NCBI GenBank assembly: GCA_903813345.2
Contig: CAIIXF020000010.1
Span: 13,025,181-13,089,180, forward strand
Direction of reading: 5' to 3'
From: Owenia fusiformis
Taxonomy: Eukaryota > Annelida > Polychaeta > Sabellida > Oweniidae
DNA length: 64,000 nucleotides
The position numbers were made by a program, and so were the translations under genes. Positions 23,377 through 36,500 of the stretch are shown here, piece after piece. The notes under the pieces were generated by a model that saw only the letters and a program-made list of their open reading frames with translations, was not told the origin of the DNA and ran no database searches. Position 1 is the first letter of the stretch. Each line of letters opens with the position of its first letter.

Positions 23377-26300
23377 TCAATTTGTTAAATCTTTCGTCTG
23401 GGAATAAAGTTCTGATCGTTTTTGTGTCTTTACAGGTATAGAGTCTCTCACTTCCTGAAGTTTTGTCAAATCTGAAAAAAAAATCAAAACGTTTAAACAA
23501 TGACAATATTGTCTCATGTGGATCTATGTTTCTTACAATCTAGGGATAAACTTGATTTAGTTTGATATCAACGTTTCAATATCACTTAATAGTTTCGGGG
23601 TACAATACATGAACGGGTCATGTAATAATTATTTGGGAGTTTAAACTTGCAATCGCCCATATAAATGCATTGCTTAAATATTTTCTGTCCACGTTTACGT
23701 TATGAAAAACATTGCAAGCTTAAACTCCCTATATTACATGTATTAGATGATGTCAAAGTTTCTAGTGTGACATGACATTAATATAAGGTGTATTTCCATA
23801 GCATGATACTTACCTATATCAACATACAGATTGGTTTCTTCATGACTAGCCTTTGCTAATATTTCACCCCTAAAATATTCAAGAAAATTATTCTTGTCAA
23901 AATATTCAATTAATTGAATAACATGGTACATGTATGATTTTCTATATTTATTTTCATTATGTTATCAATGTAACCCTTTGTAAACTCTCTTTATTTACAC
24001 ATGTAATGATAACAAATAATCCATTATGTTATAAATGTAAACCTTTGTAAACTCTCTATATTTACACATGTAATAATATACAAATAGTGACTGCCATTGA
24101 GGGCAATAGTGTAAATTATTTCCCCGAGGGAATATCCTCTACAATGTACTATTCCCGAAGCCGCAGGCTGAGGGAATAGTACATTGTAGAGGATATTCCC
24201 AAGGGGAAATCATTTACACTATTGCTCGAAATTAGGCAGTCACTATTTGTTTTATTATATACCCTATACTGTCTCTTGTCCCGTTTCCTCTGCGAAGGCC
24301 AAAAAGGCTTAGAAAGCCCACAGATCCGGAGCCAGATCCAGCCCCTGTTGGTAGTAGGCTCAAGGGATATATATTGAGCCTAGACACAGAGGAGCTTATC
24401 TGGCAGAGGTCCGTGAGAAAGCCTCCTCCCCGGGTCCATTGTTAGCATTATAAGCTGTGACGTCATCAGATGCTCAACAGAAATTTTTGCCTCTGAGACT
24501 CTCACTTGACAAATCCAATCGCGTTTAACACGCTGAATAGATTATCATAACACTTGAAATTACGCAGACGTATTGAGCTTAGGGAACTTTATACACGTTG
24601 CTTATATTGTATCGTTCACGCACGTCTGTCATGGTGAACGGAGTTGATTTGTGTTTGTGCTCATCCTCCATTTTTCTGTTTTTCGTCTGCGCAGTGATGA
24701 TGCGCAGACGTTTCCAAGGGTAATAGAAAGTGCAATCGTGACGTCAGCGGGCAATAGTTCAAATGTATATTCCCGCTGACGTCACATTTGAGGGAATATA
24801 ACTTTCCGAGGGAAATAGTCAATCTATTTCGGAACACGTGACTAGGTATTGACCAATCAGGATTAGTGTTACATATTGGGTATATAATAATATACAAATA
24901 GTGACTGCCATTGAGGGCAATAGTGTAAATTATTTCCCCGAGGGAATATCCTCTACAATGTACTATTCCCGAAGCCACAGGCTTTTTATATACTCTCTAT
25001 ATTTACCATGGGCTTTCAACTAGAAGGGTATGCAACTCTATGTAATAACATGAGACCTTCAAAATGAGCAATGACATGCTTCCCTTTTATGGCAATATTT
25101 CAAAAAGTATTAGATAAATGTATATGTTTTAGTATTATTTTGAATAAAAATCAGTATTTAATATGATTTAAGCATAAAATATATTCAATATTATATAAAA
25201 GTAAACAAAAGAGACCAATAAGAATAAGAGTTATCAAGATGTTCTCTTTGAGTATTGCATTGTGGGTAATTATTCAAGAACACATTCCAATAAAAAGATA
25301 ATTTGTGGGAGAATGTTCACTTTCTGTATTGTCATAATTAGGATGAATTCCAATTTTTATTAAATTATCAAGATGTATGTAGAAGATCATGTTTTTATTT
25401 TTGAGTTATTTCTTTTAATCATCAATAAAAAGTACAAAATAAGATTTTCTTGGAATGTGTACATTCTCCAATTTTGAAAACCCATGGCAATGTTTATGTA
25501 TGAAATATGGGAAGTTGCCTACCCTTCTAGTTGAAAGCCCATGATATTTACACATGTAATAATAACAAATAATCCATTATGTTATAAATGTAACCCTTTG
25601 TAAACTCTCTATATATATACATGTAATAATAACAAATAATCTATAATGTTATAAATGTTACCCTTTGTAAACTCTCTATATATACACATGTAATAATAAC
25701 AAATAATCCATTATGTTATAAATGTAACCCTTTGTAAACTCTCTATATACACATGTAATGATAACAAATAATCCATTATGTCGTAAATGTAACCCTTTGT
25801 AAACTCTCTATATACACACATGTAATAATAACAATTATTACCACCTTGCCGGGCCAGTTCTAGGGGTTTTAGTGCTAGTTTAGAAGGCATTCATTTTACT
25901 ATATCCACCTGAGAAATGTGTGACGTCATAGTGGTGGTCCATATGGACCGGTCTAGAATATATTCTGGACCGGCAATTTTCCCCGGGAAATTAGATATCG
26001 TTCAATGCGTAAGATTTTCTTGCTGTTTCAGTCCTGGTCGTTAATGGAGGTAATAATACTAATAACGTCATTTCTGCGAGCAATATAGTGAAATATTTTA
26101 CCTATTGCCCTTAGAAATGACGTTATTGTACTAATAATCCATTATGTTATAAATGTAACCCTTTGTAAACTCTCTATATTTAGGTGTTATGATAACAAAT
26201 AATCCATTACAAAGCAGTGTGGCTTGCTCACCATGGATTGATGGCTGTGCTGTGCCCCCAAGCAACATAGGTGGCGCCTGTGTCTCTAGCAGGGGACACT

Positions 26301-29300
26301 GTAGCAACAAACAGCTGGTTGTCAACTGCCCGAGCTCTCTGAAGCAGTTCCCAATGTGCAGGCCCCGTGGTCATATTGAAGGCCCCTGGATACAACAGTA
26401 GACTACATCCTGCATAACAAAAAGTGTTAAAAGTGAGACTTTATTTGATGACTATGCTTAATTGCCCTTCAAATGTGTACACATAGCAATAAATTATCGG
26501 TTACATCAATTCTTAACTTTGCGCTGTATTTGAACCCTTAGTGTATTAAATGACAGCTCCTTATTAATTGAAAAAGTGGTAAGTCATTTAAGCATACTCA
26601 TTTACGAGTATAATGGATGTTTATTCCATAAAAATATGTAAATAAATAATGAAACCCTGAACTTGTGAAAACTGACACTGTTCTTTCTATAGAAATTTTT
26701 TGGCAAAATAGTCTTACAAGATGTTCCAAAAACCTCTTTTCAAATGAATTTAATAATGACATAAACCTCTCAGACTAACTGATATTAGATAGCTCAGAAT
26801 TAACATGGCAGGGTATTACAAAATTCCCTTAAACTTGAATATGCATCAGTTTTAGTGGTTCACTTTTCATATTACCCATTTGTATCTGACAGTTATACAA
26901 ATTAACATATGTCAGTAAAGGAAAATATTATCTGCCCAACACAAGAAAAGATATTTCACTTTTTGTGGTTTTACAACACGGGGTCTATGGGGAATCTCCC
27001 CGACCTAGAAGTCACATTTTCAAAGAAAATTAAATTTTCAAAGTTGATAAACTCTTTTCAAAACCACATTTCTAAATGTAATTTTACATGTAGATTTCAA
27101 ATATGACATCAGTTTTTAATGACGTAAATCAAGATTATTTCTACTCGCATCTGGGATATTGAGAAAATCTAAGATAATATTGATCAATTTCATTCACAGA
27201 TCTGTTTCTAAACTGTCTTAAAGGATGAATAAATCAGCCTGACCGCATACTATTAACGAGAGGTGTCACGGATACCTTATCGTTCCATTCCGAAGCCAAA
27301 TGTTTCGAACCGAACTGTTACGACTTTGTTTTATTCCGTGACACCTCATACTATTAACACAGGTCATAATTTTCACTTCTAGATATAAATCAAATGTTGT
27401 ACAGTGAAAAGTTGTACTAGTGAGTATTTAGACTTACTACCAATCCTGATTTATCAGTTTTGAGAGTGACAATTATAATAAACATTGTGTACAAATTAAG
27501 AAAACTAAACAGGTCAGCGTGACCTGTCTGAAAAGAAATATTAGGCTTCACTGCAATGAATGAAATAAACAACTTGTCAAAATTAAAATTCAGGAATTTA
27601 AATAATTTAAAAGTTGATTAATAGAAAGAAAGAAATGCTGTTTTTCTATGAACTTTGATATTACCTATAAGAATAAATATATAATGTTCCATGTTCCAAA
27701 ATGTTACTGACTCAATATGTGTAGTTCTTGATCTTTCTCAGAATTGTTCTGTAAATTGGGGTGCATGGTACCACATTTTCTTTTTTCAGTTTGTCTTCCC
27801 TCATAATAAAGACCAATGCAGTACAATCCCTATTTGAAGTGGTTTGGTAAAAAAAACTGCACATGGGCTTTATTTTGAAAGTACTTTCAATGAACCCTCG
27901 TTGACCGTATCAAAAAGGGGTCATATTCCAAGAAAATTTCGTACCTTAACTTCTATAATAGTACATTGCACCTGGACCCAGAAATGTAATTTGGCTGTAC
28001 TCTATATGTACCCTAGCTTGAACATGGGGTAAACATTAATTTTACCTTTATCAGCATAAATCTGTGCCATTTCAGGGAACCTTATATCATAACATATTCC
28101 AATGCCCACTTTACATGCACCTACAATATACAGTAAATGAGGGTTGATCAATAAGTTATGAACACTTTCTATACAGACACTCCTTATGGACCAATTTCCA
28201 ATCCATTCATAAATGATACTAAATTCGATTATCTTTAAACTTCAAAATTCTGGGTCTATCCGTGTTTTGACATATTTTTTCACTAACAAAAATTCTTGGG
28301 ATAATGTCCTTAAAGCTGTCTCGTTTTGTTACTTGGATCATTGAGAAGGCGATCATGTACATGCTACATGTACTTCAATTTTAAATTATTTTCTTTTAGA
28401 AAATATTTTGACCCCACCCCTTGGTGCTCCAGCTTACCCATGTCAAATGTTGTAAAGTTGTTCCCTCCAGTGAGTACCTCTGATTCCTGGAATCTAATCT
28501 TCCCAGGAACGTCAATGTCAAACAGATGCATCTAGAATTATAAATTATATCACATGCATTGTCAAATAGATACATATAGATAAACCTTCAATTTTATTGA
28601 ATGGATTGAATTAATTTGATCAATGCAAATATATTTAACCATATAAATTCCCTTTTCCTTGTTCTGCGTTTACTTCATAAAAAGTTTGTAATACACAGTC
28701 TTAGGAATGAATTATACTATATACACATAGCTAGGCAAGGTGTGTCTGATTCCAGCCAATCAAATTACAGTATTTCATATAACTGCAGTGCGTTATATTA
28801 CCAATAACAGCATCCAAGGTTAGACCTTATGTGGTTGTCAAGGTGACAACTTGACTCTACACTCTACAGATTGCAATTCGCTTTGCCAACTTGACTCTTG
28901 CAAAAAGTTTCATTGAAAATATGTAAGTGCTTTTGTATCTTTTAAATGGCATGGTAGAAAATATTTTGTAATGTGTGAAAATAAATCAACCACAAGCTCA
29001 GGCATTATTTCCTAAAATTAACACTCGGTACTTTGCATAGCATGCAAATTTAAGAAAGCAACACCTCCAAGAAATGGGCATTCCACATTGCATTGCACAC
29101 TCCCTTCATCCATGTCATTCACATTAATAGTCTTACCTTTCTGTGCTTAGCTATGATAGAGCCACATGGTCCAAAAATTGCACATGTATTGTAAATTTTA
29201 CCATTGGCAGTCTCAGGTATAGACCCTGAAACAAGTCAAATCACATCATTAGTTTACATGGTTGGTCAATACATTGGTTGGTTTAGGTTAGGCCATGTAA

Positions 29301-32300
29301 TGCAAAAGAAATAAATATAAACTATATAAAATTGTATCAATAATTTTCGATACAAGCACCATATACACCTAGAGATGGCATGACAGTGTATTTACCTCCT
29401 ACTATATACACATTGTGCTCTTTGGCTACAGTCGCCAGAGCATCTGTGGTAGGGCCAGGTATAGTCTCTGCATAGTCAGCAAAATACTGTGTACCATAAG
29501 GGCAGTTGAAACACTCCTGAAATTATATAATTTTGCATCTCAGCATTTGCTTGGTGATACAGGGTGATCCAGAAGAAACATACATATTGGGTAACCATAG
29601 TAGCCATGAAATAAACTAATCAAACAGCAGAAGCTTTATTCTTGAGGTATCAACTCAATAATGTTCAAAGTTTCAAGAAAATTGGTCCAGGCGTTACTGA
29701 AATGGCAGCATACAGAATGCAGTACAGTAAAACCTGCAAAGTGGAACACCTCTAAAAGTGGAACACCTCAGACATGATAGTTTTGGAGTCCCAAGATCAA
29801 GTGACTTAATGTTAAATGACCTTCTTTAAATGGAACACCTCCATAATGGATCACATTTAAGAGTTTTCAAAGGTGCTCCACTTTGACAGATTTTACTGAA
29901 TATAAAGCACTTACAGGTAATGCTATAAGTTTGGCACCTTGATCGACTGCTTCTTTCACCTTCTGTATTGCATTTTTGACATTCACAAGTTTCTGACTCC
30001 CTACTGCAAGCTGGATCAATCCCAGTCGTAATGCTATAAAACAGCATGATACATATTGGCAAACAATAATACAAACAATTACATTTAAAACAACTGAAAA
30101 CAATTTACCTTGACTTAAATCTAAAATCAATCCTCATGGTGCAGCTGTCATTTAAACCTCACATCTAGTTTGTATCAACTGAATATTTTTCAGACTAATA
30201 GGATATTGTCTTCATATAATGATCATGAGCGTAGCGCTATTTTTTAACAACACCATGGGAATACTATTTGAGCGAAGCAAAAATGAGCATTCGGGGGGGG
30301 GTCTAGGTGGAGAAAATAAACTTCATAATCAGAACAACATACATGTACATGACAGCAGGTTACTGTTCTTCATCATGATGTTCTATCAAAATCTTTAAAG
30401 CATTGTATCTTCATGCAGCTATTCACATGTATTTCTGTATGTCCCATGCCTTGTGGGAGTTCCCAACCACATGACATGATTGACGCTGATTTACAGGGCT
30501 GTACATTTTCAAGTGTATTTAATTCATAAAGCTTGTATATGCACTGTAATCCAACGTAATTAGAGCTTTAACTGAAGTTACACACATGATATGATCATAC
30601 ATATTTATGAAGTGAGACAGCAAACATTCTGGAAAATTGAATACTAACTTTTTGACATTTTACTTTCGGATTGCGCTGGATTACGCTGCAGAATTTGGAG
30701 TTTTACGACATATATTCTTGGACGCAATTCGGTTGATTTGACATCGTTTGTGACATAAAATCACCTAAAATTACAAATAAATGCTTTATCATATGCATAA
30801 ATGCGATTTAATATTGTATTTTAGCACGAAAACTGGCCTTATCTGAAGACCGGAAATGAACCAACAATTGGTATTTTGATATGTTAAAAACGTGAAATAT
30901 TCGTAATCACAAATGGTAAGATATCTTGATTTATATAGCATTTCCATCGGTTATTACTCATAAGGTAAAACAATTTCAGTTTACACATGTTTTGTGGAAA
31001 ATTAATTATGCTATTCCCACGATTTGCTCGCAAATTTAAATGCAGAACATTGTAATTCAATTTTCATAATAATTTTCAATGTTTTCATCTCTAACTAAAG
31101 TTTGGAACATAAATAAATGACTATACTCTAAAAAGTATGCTGTTCGACAATCAAAAAATCCGTTTTCTGAAAAAGTTCATGTATTCTTTCTAAATCATTC
31201 AGCCTACTTACATTTGATGAATCACGGAGTTTTATGGCCAAGTGTTATCTATTTCATAGCTAGGAACAGAAATACTCGAAAATCGATACGAACTTCGGAT
31301 GACAGGTCAGTCATTTTCTACAAACAAATTCTCATTGCCCTTTGTTTGAGTGACGCCAGATTTTCAAATATTGGGCGAGTTTATCAAACAGGGGTGAAAA
31401 ATGATATTTATCTTGACTTCGTTCAGTACAAAGACCAATTAAAGAACCAATTCTCGAAATCGTTGTTCCCTCTTCAAAAGAGGAGACGCGAAAATCTTTC
31501 CTTATAAGGTCAAAATATTTCCCATGATGCATTTCGCGGAGGAACAAATTTATACTTCCTTGTTTTCCCTCATAGGTTTAACATGGGGATTTTCACACCT
31601 ATTTTTCAAACGATATATTCGTTCATATTCCCGTAAGAGAGTACAGAAAAAATATTATAAACGATTGATCTCTTATTAATCTTAATATAACAGCTATTTT
31701 TTTCATTGTATTGATTCATAGCGTGGTGTAAACGATTATTGAAAAGTGAGAAAATATTCCGGAAGAGAAGGTAACGTGATCAGTTGACTAGTCACCATAT
31801 TGGAAAAGAACAATTCCATTCGACTTTCAATACTTTCATGCCAATCTTACCGCACTACAAACTGCAACATCGATGCAACAACTGAATAAAAGTATTCATC
31901 TTCAAATAACATTATAGAGTTACGTTGAAAACCCACAAACAACTGAGCAGTAGACCAAAGAAGACGCGTCGCTATTATCTAGGTCAATCTGTTCAGTGGT
32001 CCGAAAGAAAATCTATAGTACTCGTTTCCGAATTTTGTTGTTCATTGTACAATCTTTTATTGATTAAACTCGGTAAACTGACTATTAAAGCAATGACAAG
32101 GAAGAATACTTCCGATGGTGTCATTGTTTTATTTAGCGTGCGGGTGTAAAAACAAAATTGGGTAATTAGTTTGATTTAGAACTTTCGGGTCACGCACATA
32201 GCTACGCGAAATGCATAGTGGGAAAATATTGACCAATCAAATTTTGTCCTTTTTGAGTGCTTTTTCAGTACATATTTGCGAACGTTCTGATTCAAAGAGC

Positions 32301-32470
32301 GAACTGCGAAAGGGAGAATTAGTATAAATTTGTCAATCCCGGGAACTGTAGGGATCACATAACCAGTCACGTATCTGTAAAAAAATTATTTACGGCAGGG
32401 TGCCTGCTGAAAGAAAGATAGCAGCGTTTGATATATACATACCTTGTCCCCTACGTTTCGATGAGTCCAT
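23377..32470 (-). CDS. NIT2: Omega-amidase NIT2 (nitrilase superfamily), complete
   Basis: NIT2 hydrolyses alpha-ketoglutaramate and alpha-ketosuccinamate to the 2-oxo acids, closing the glutamine transaminase pathway in cytosol and mitochondria. Nine exons join in frame: 32470-32443, 30033-29915, 29516-29396, 29225-29137, 28531-28438, 28120-28046, 26409-26232, 23869-23814 and 23471-23377 (TGA). They give 284 residues against 276 in the human protein. The catalytic triad is present as Glu50 ([11 protein letters not shown]), Lys119 (IIAKHRK) and Cys160 ([12 protein letters not shown]), offset by exactly 7 from human 43/112/153. [28 protein letters not shown] and VAWGHST are NIT2 hallmarks. The start is the ATG at 32470, the only one whose exon ends in the phase that exon 2 needs. 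Another ATG 35 bp upstream is out of frame. AAR2 diverges 1.1 kb away. Confidence 0.96.
23950..24080. repeat. Satellite array, left block (unit about 66 bp)
   Basis: The unit reads ATCCATTATGTTATAAATGT, AACCCTTTGTAAACTCTCTA, then TTTACACATGTAATAATAAC. Two units lie here. The same array continues at 25544-25840 and 26125-26210, separated by inserted elements. All are inside one NIT2 intron. Confidence 0.85.
24080..24985. mobile_element. Composite foldback element inserted in the satellite
   Basis: A strong hairpin occupies 24090-24250 (GTGACTGCCATTGAGGGCAA and ATTGCTCGAAATTAGGCAGTCAC, with TACAATGTACTATTCCC against GGGAATAGTACATTGTA). Its left arm is repeated directly at 24893-24985. Between them is a second hairpin near 24740-24785 (GTGACGTCAGCGGG and CCCGCTGACGTCAC). 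The 105-residue open frame at 24661-24978 spans these arms and is not a gene. Confidence 0.7.
25007..25543. mobile_element. hAT-like MITE with 24-bp inverted ends and 8-bp target duplication
   Basis: The termini are perfect inverted repeats: CATGGGCTTTCAACTAGAAG then GGTA at the left, and TACC then CTTCTAGTTGAAAGCCCATG at the right. The element is 537 bp. It is flanked by the direct repeat ATATTTAC at 24999-25006 and 25544-25551. Removing the element and one repeat restores the satellite unit (CTCTATATTTACACATG). An 8-bp duplication points to the hAT superfamily. No transposase is encoded. Confidence 0.85.
25544..25840. repeat. Satellite array, middle block
   Basis: Between four and five 60-66 bp units run here, including ATCCATTATGTTATAAATGT, AACCCTTTGTAAACTCTCTA and TACACATGTAATAATAAC. 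The units differ mainly in the number of TA steps (TATATATA versus TATATA). The array continues the one at 23950 after the inserted elements. Confidence 0.85.
25845..26122. mobile_element. Second foldback insertion in the satellite
   Basis: This stretch of about 280 bp separates two satellite blocks. It contains inverted motifs (ATGGACCGGTCTAGAATATA and TATTCTGGACCGG; AATAACGTCATTTCT and AGAAATGACGTTATT). The ends carry AATAATAC and TATTGTACTAATAA. Its class is unclear. Confidence 0.6.
26803..27160 (+). repeat. Dispersed repeat, copy B
   Basis: This is the same-orientation relative of 4287-4660, sharing ATTAACATGGCAGG, GGGGTCTATGGGGAATCTCC, AGAAGTCACATTTTCAAAG and ATTTTACATGTAGATTTCAA. It lies in a NIT2 intron. 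The open frame over it is not conserved in copy A. Confidence 0.8.
27246..27356. repeat. Small inverted-repeat element
   Basis: AGAGGTGTCACGGA near 27250 is mirrored by TCCGTGACACCTCA near 27336, and both sit beside TACTATTAAC. The result is a foldback of about 105 bp in a NIT2 intron. Confidence 0.5.
28740..29060. repeat. Dispersed repeat (inverted partner at about 38270-38620)
   Basis: Blocks GATTCCAGCCAATC, CAGTATTTCATAT, ACCAATAAC, CCAAGGT, GGTTGTCAAGGTGACAAC and CTCAGGCATTATTTCCTAAA recur as reverse complement in the lectin gene intron at 38270-38620. No coding content is evident. Confidence 0.75.
29555..29715. mobile_element. Mariner-like element fragment
   Basis: It starts ATACAGGGTGATCCAGAAGA, a typical Tc1/mariner-like terminus. 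The opposite terminus was not found before a separate MITE begins at 29725, so this looks like a truncated remnant. Confidence 0.4.
29725..29898. mobile_element. Pogo/Tigger-like MITE, 174 bp
   Basis: The left end is TA-CAGTAAAACCTGCAAAGTGG; the right end is CCACTTTGACAGATTTTACTG, nearly its inverse. AACACCT/AGGTG pairs extend the arms. The element ends only 16 bp from NIT2 exon 29915-30033, that is, just inside the intron's donor side. Confidence 0.75.
30034..32442. other. First intron of NIT2; no other gene seen
   Basis: Apart from a poly-G tract at 30294 and AT-rich sequence, no element or exon could be supported. The short open frames at 31214-31547 and 31925-32370 overlap on both strands and resemble no known protein. 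Confidence 0.6.
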
Positions 32471-33570
32471 TTGTCGATGACGTCATTTTCTTGATTCTCT
32501 TCCATGTTGGAATTTGAGACGAATGCGAGGGAGAAATGATTTGCGTGATATGAGAGAAGGGGATTTCTATTCAATTTAATGTGATTAACTGACAAAAGGT
32601 AGGTGGCGCTAGATAAGGGATCGGGCAAACTTATTGTATATAGAGGGAAAATTTAAGAATAAGGCCAAATGAGAGAATAAATGGATTTTTTGATTGTCAA
32701 ACACCAAGGTTTTTAGACTGTAGAATCAAAATGCAAATTGTGGTGAGCAGTTCATATAGTTAAAATAACGAAATAATGAAATGTTACCATGTGTCTACTT
32801 ATCAGTTTGTTCTATGTCATCCATCCTGCTAGGTTACATTGTGGAACGCAGCCAAACACGACAATGAAGGCAACAACATATTGATATTGATCTTAGCAGA
32901 ATTTTTGGAAATAAATGGATTTTCTATCAACTTTTCCAAACAATGGTGGTTTGAACGCCAAGAGTCTCTAATATTGTCTAGATACATATCCCTTAAAATT
33001 GTATATTTCACATTTTGTATACTCTCTGGCATGGCCTCTTGAAAAATTCAGCAAATTGATGAGTATGTTCCTAACTGTAGGCTTAAGGACTAGTCTAGGT
33101 ACACACATACAGCTGTAGCATCTTCATAAATAAATATGATATCATATGGTCTGATGTTAGTCAAAACTCCAATAGTCTATAACTCATCAGAACTGTGGCA
33201 TCCCCATCAAAGGCTGGTATACTGTATACTGTAACTCCAGATCATAGCACAGGAACACGTAGCGACATTTATCAGACATTGTTCTGAATGATGGAAATGT
33301 TGCTCACAAGGCAATGTTCCCATATTATAGTTCCATTTAGGTAGCATAGCCAGGATGAGGCACATTTTCCTTCCTGGGTACGCCACTTATAGTACATTTA
33401 TATTTGTTTGTGTTATTAATGTTTATGTACTATGTGTTTTATAGAGTACTCTGTTCTTTGAAACAACCTAATTTGATGAGGCTGTGCTATCAGAGCCTGG
33501 CAAGACTTAATACTGAAGAAACCTGTAGTTTAAAACTTTATCTGAGTCAATAAAACGTACGACCGGAGGA
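32471..33570. promoter_or_regulatory. Shared divergent promoter region, NIT2 and AAR2
   Basis: The NIT2 and AAR2 start codons face away from each other across 1.1 kb with no intervening recognisable gene. Both are broadly expressed housekeeping genes, so a bidirectional promoter is plausible (inference). No TATA box was assigned. An untranslated AAR2 exon may lie inside. Confidence 0.4.
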
Positions 33571-36500
33571 ATGGACCAAGAGACTGCACAGATTCTGTTT
33601 AGTGAAGGAGCAGTGTTAGTTCTGCTTGATGTACCGCCAGGTACAGAGTTTGGTATAGATTATAATGCCTGGAACACTGGGCCTAACTTCAAGGGAGTCA
33701 AGATGATTCCCCCTGGTATACACTTTGTTTATTACAGGTAAGACGAATGATTTATGTTCATCTACATAGTAGTCTCCACTAATAATTTTTTGTTCTTACA
33801 ACTGTTTTTTTTTATTATTAAGGACCTTATTCAAGAACAGTTATCTAGTGAACATGTCAAAATAATGATTTTAAAAAAGATCGTTTTCGGTTGACCCCTG
33901 ATTCATATACAGATTATAGGTGAATATAATTACATGTAATTTGATAAGAATGGTATCATGAGTGTCTCAATAACAAAAATATGTTTTAAATTTAAACATA
34001 TAATTCTGCATTTAGGATGATATCTATTTTATATTTTGTTTATTTATTTACTCCAGTGCAAGAAGTGGGCGTGGCAGTGATGTGGCTCCAAGATCGGGCT
34101 TCTTCTACAACTTCAAAGCAAAAGAAGTGTTGGTGAAGAAGTGGGACAGACTACAAGAAGGTAAAAGCCTCGCATGCTACAAGTACATGTATAGTCAGTA
34201 TACTGTATGCTGGCTCAAGAATAAAGTAACAACATTTTTACATGTATAGCCTTTTCATGAAGAAATTGCATTTTAAAAATTGATTGAAATGATGTGTTTT
34301 CAATAACGCCGTCCTTACATTACATACACGCAAAATATATCCCTTGGACCCGGAAATAAAAAGTGATTGCGTTTTGTGGACGCAGTGCAAGCCATACTCA
34401 TACTATCAACTTTGGATGAATGATTTGAGAAAGATCTTCCCTTCAATCTTTTTATTTCGTCAGAATCCACTAAGTAATTGAAGGAAATTCTATTTCTAAA
34501 AGAAATAAAATTTTCTTTCGAAATTCACTTCCCGGAAGTTGATTTCTGATCGAAATAGTACAAGGCATGTGATAAGACAAAAAGTTATCCAATACTCAAT
34601 TTCCGAGCAGTAATCAGTACGAATCCTACGATTGGCCGGTAGCTGAAGACCTGATTCAAACCATTTTCAATTGGTCAAGTGCGATCACGTGATCATTATT
34701 TGAGACTGCACATGCGTAAGAAACTGAACCAAAAAATTGAACCTCGCGCAGATTGCCCCTAAACTAAACATGCTAAAGCAAAATCAATAGCAAATTGCTT
34801 CGAAATTCGCAAATAAAATGTATTTTTAATGGGTGTATATAAGTTATACCTCACAAGTGAGGGCATCTGTATCATTCAATGACATACTAGACTCGCAAGA
34901 ACGCTGATTGAGACCGATAAATAGCAAAAGCGGTGATACAAAATTTCATCAATTTATTACATCCAGTGTAAAAGCGCGACTTTGAATTCCCGGGAACATT
35001 TTTTCAAGGGACGCAGTTTTTTGAGGGGAGACGCATTTTTTGAAAATCATTACGTCCCAGGGACGCAATCTTGGACAAGCCTACTGAAAACACTGGAAAT
35101 CATAATACGATAAAAGCCCCAATTTTCAAGGTGCCCTAATTTTCACTTGTTTCGCTGAAGAGGTTAGACTGTGAAATTAAAGGCAAAGTGAAAATTTGAT
35201 TTAACATTGAATTCAATTGGATGTTTCTTCAAACAGTGGAATTTAATGCCCATGAAACATTTCAGATTGACAAAATAGTGAATTTTTTTGCCAGCGAAAA
35301 TTTGGGCTTTTACAGTAGAACCTATTCCATGTCCTTGTAAATCTAATACTAGCTCTGAGACCCAGGAATTATTTTGATATAATGCACTGAAATGCTCAAA
35401 GCTGATTTGCTGAGATACAGCTACATGTACAGTTGGCATATTTGGATTATGTATCTTTACTGAAAAATCTGCTGCTTAAATCTTCAGAATTTTGTTTTGA
35501 GAAAATATTAAAATGATAATGCTTCAACTTAATGCTTTAACCAATGGTTAGTCTCCAATTATTTTGTAGATGGTATTCTGGGTTTGGCTGATGGTGGTTG
35601 GTGTTGAGCCGTTGGTGTTTGCCAAGTTTGGTGTAACAAATGGGAGGTGGTGACATTTTGCATGTTAATGCCTTGTTTTTGCCTTGCAGATATCACAAGT
35701 GGAGGTGTCTCACAGGAGGAGGTTGAGAGGATACAGAGCAACAAGAAAGAACTGGACAGATACCTTGGAGCTTACCCCTATGAAAGGTAAGCTTGTTCCA
35801 GTCATTGAAAATGCAATGTGTTTACATGCATATGATAACTAACAGGTCATATGGTTAATATATAGTAGAAAAGTAGTATATATGTCAAACTGTGTCCACA
35901 ATTATGTTTATCTTCTCTACACCAAAACATCATTTGAAAGAGTGGGATTTGCTTACAATACTTATTGAAACAAGTACCCTATGAAATATAAATACCGTTC
36001 AAATGAAATAGAATTTCAATTTAATGGATGTAATAAAGGATAAAGAATTAATAGAACACTCAGGAAAACTTGGATAAACTGAGAATAAATTAGGATGAAA
36101 TGCCAACTGGGAAATATGCTATCACCGGTGCTGGATGTGGACAGTGGAGAATATAAACATTCACATTTAGTCTTAAATTTTCAGCTATAAGAAATGGGTT
36201 TCAATGACTAACCACATCACCGAGCCAGTAATGGAGTCCCTTCAACCCATCAACAAAACCATCTGCTCTGTAGCCCAGTTTGTCTCCGAGAGGAGTGATA
36301 CCAAGACGAGGAAAGAAGATGCAATTAAAACAACAGACAAAACTACAGTGTCACATGATGACGATGATCCAAGATTACCAAAAATGGACACGATTCCTGG
36401 TACTCAAATACGGTTCTCTGAAATTCCTAAAAAGAAATACCCGGAAGGTGCCACTCCAAGTGAAATCACTAAATATAGTATTGACTCAAGTTATGTGACA

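Noticed and set aside
24661-24978. 105-codon minus-strand open frame
   Set aside because: It lies across the arms of a composite foldback element, so the frame reflects inverted repeats rather than a protein.
28138-28310. Possible mariner remnant starting TGAGGGTTGATCAATAAG
   Set aside because: Only one end resembles the element at 56399. No second terminus or clear boundary was found, so it is mentioned but not listed as a feature.
31214-31507. 97-codon plus-strand frame inside NIT2 intron 1
   Set aside because: It is overlapped by a minus-strand frame of similar length. No motif is recognised.
32503-32505. ATG of the [13 protein letters not shown] frame as the NIT2 start
   Set aside because: This frame leaves exon 1 in phase 0 and meets a stop in exon 2. 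The ATG at 32470 gives phase 1 and a protein aligned throughout to NIT2.
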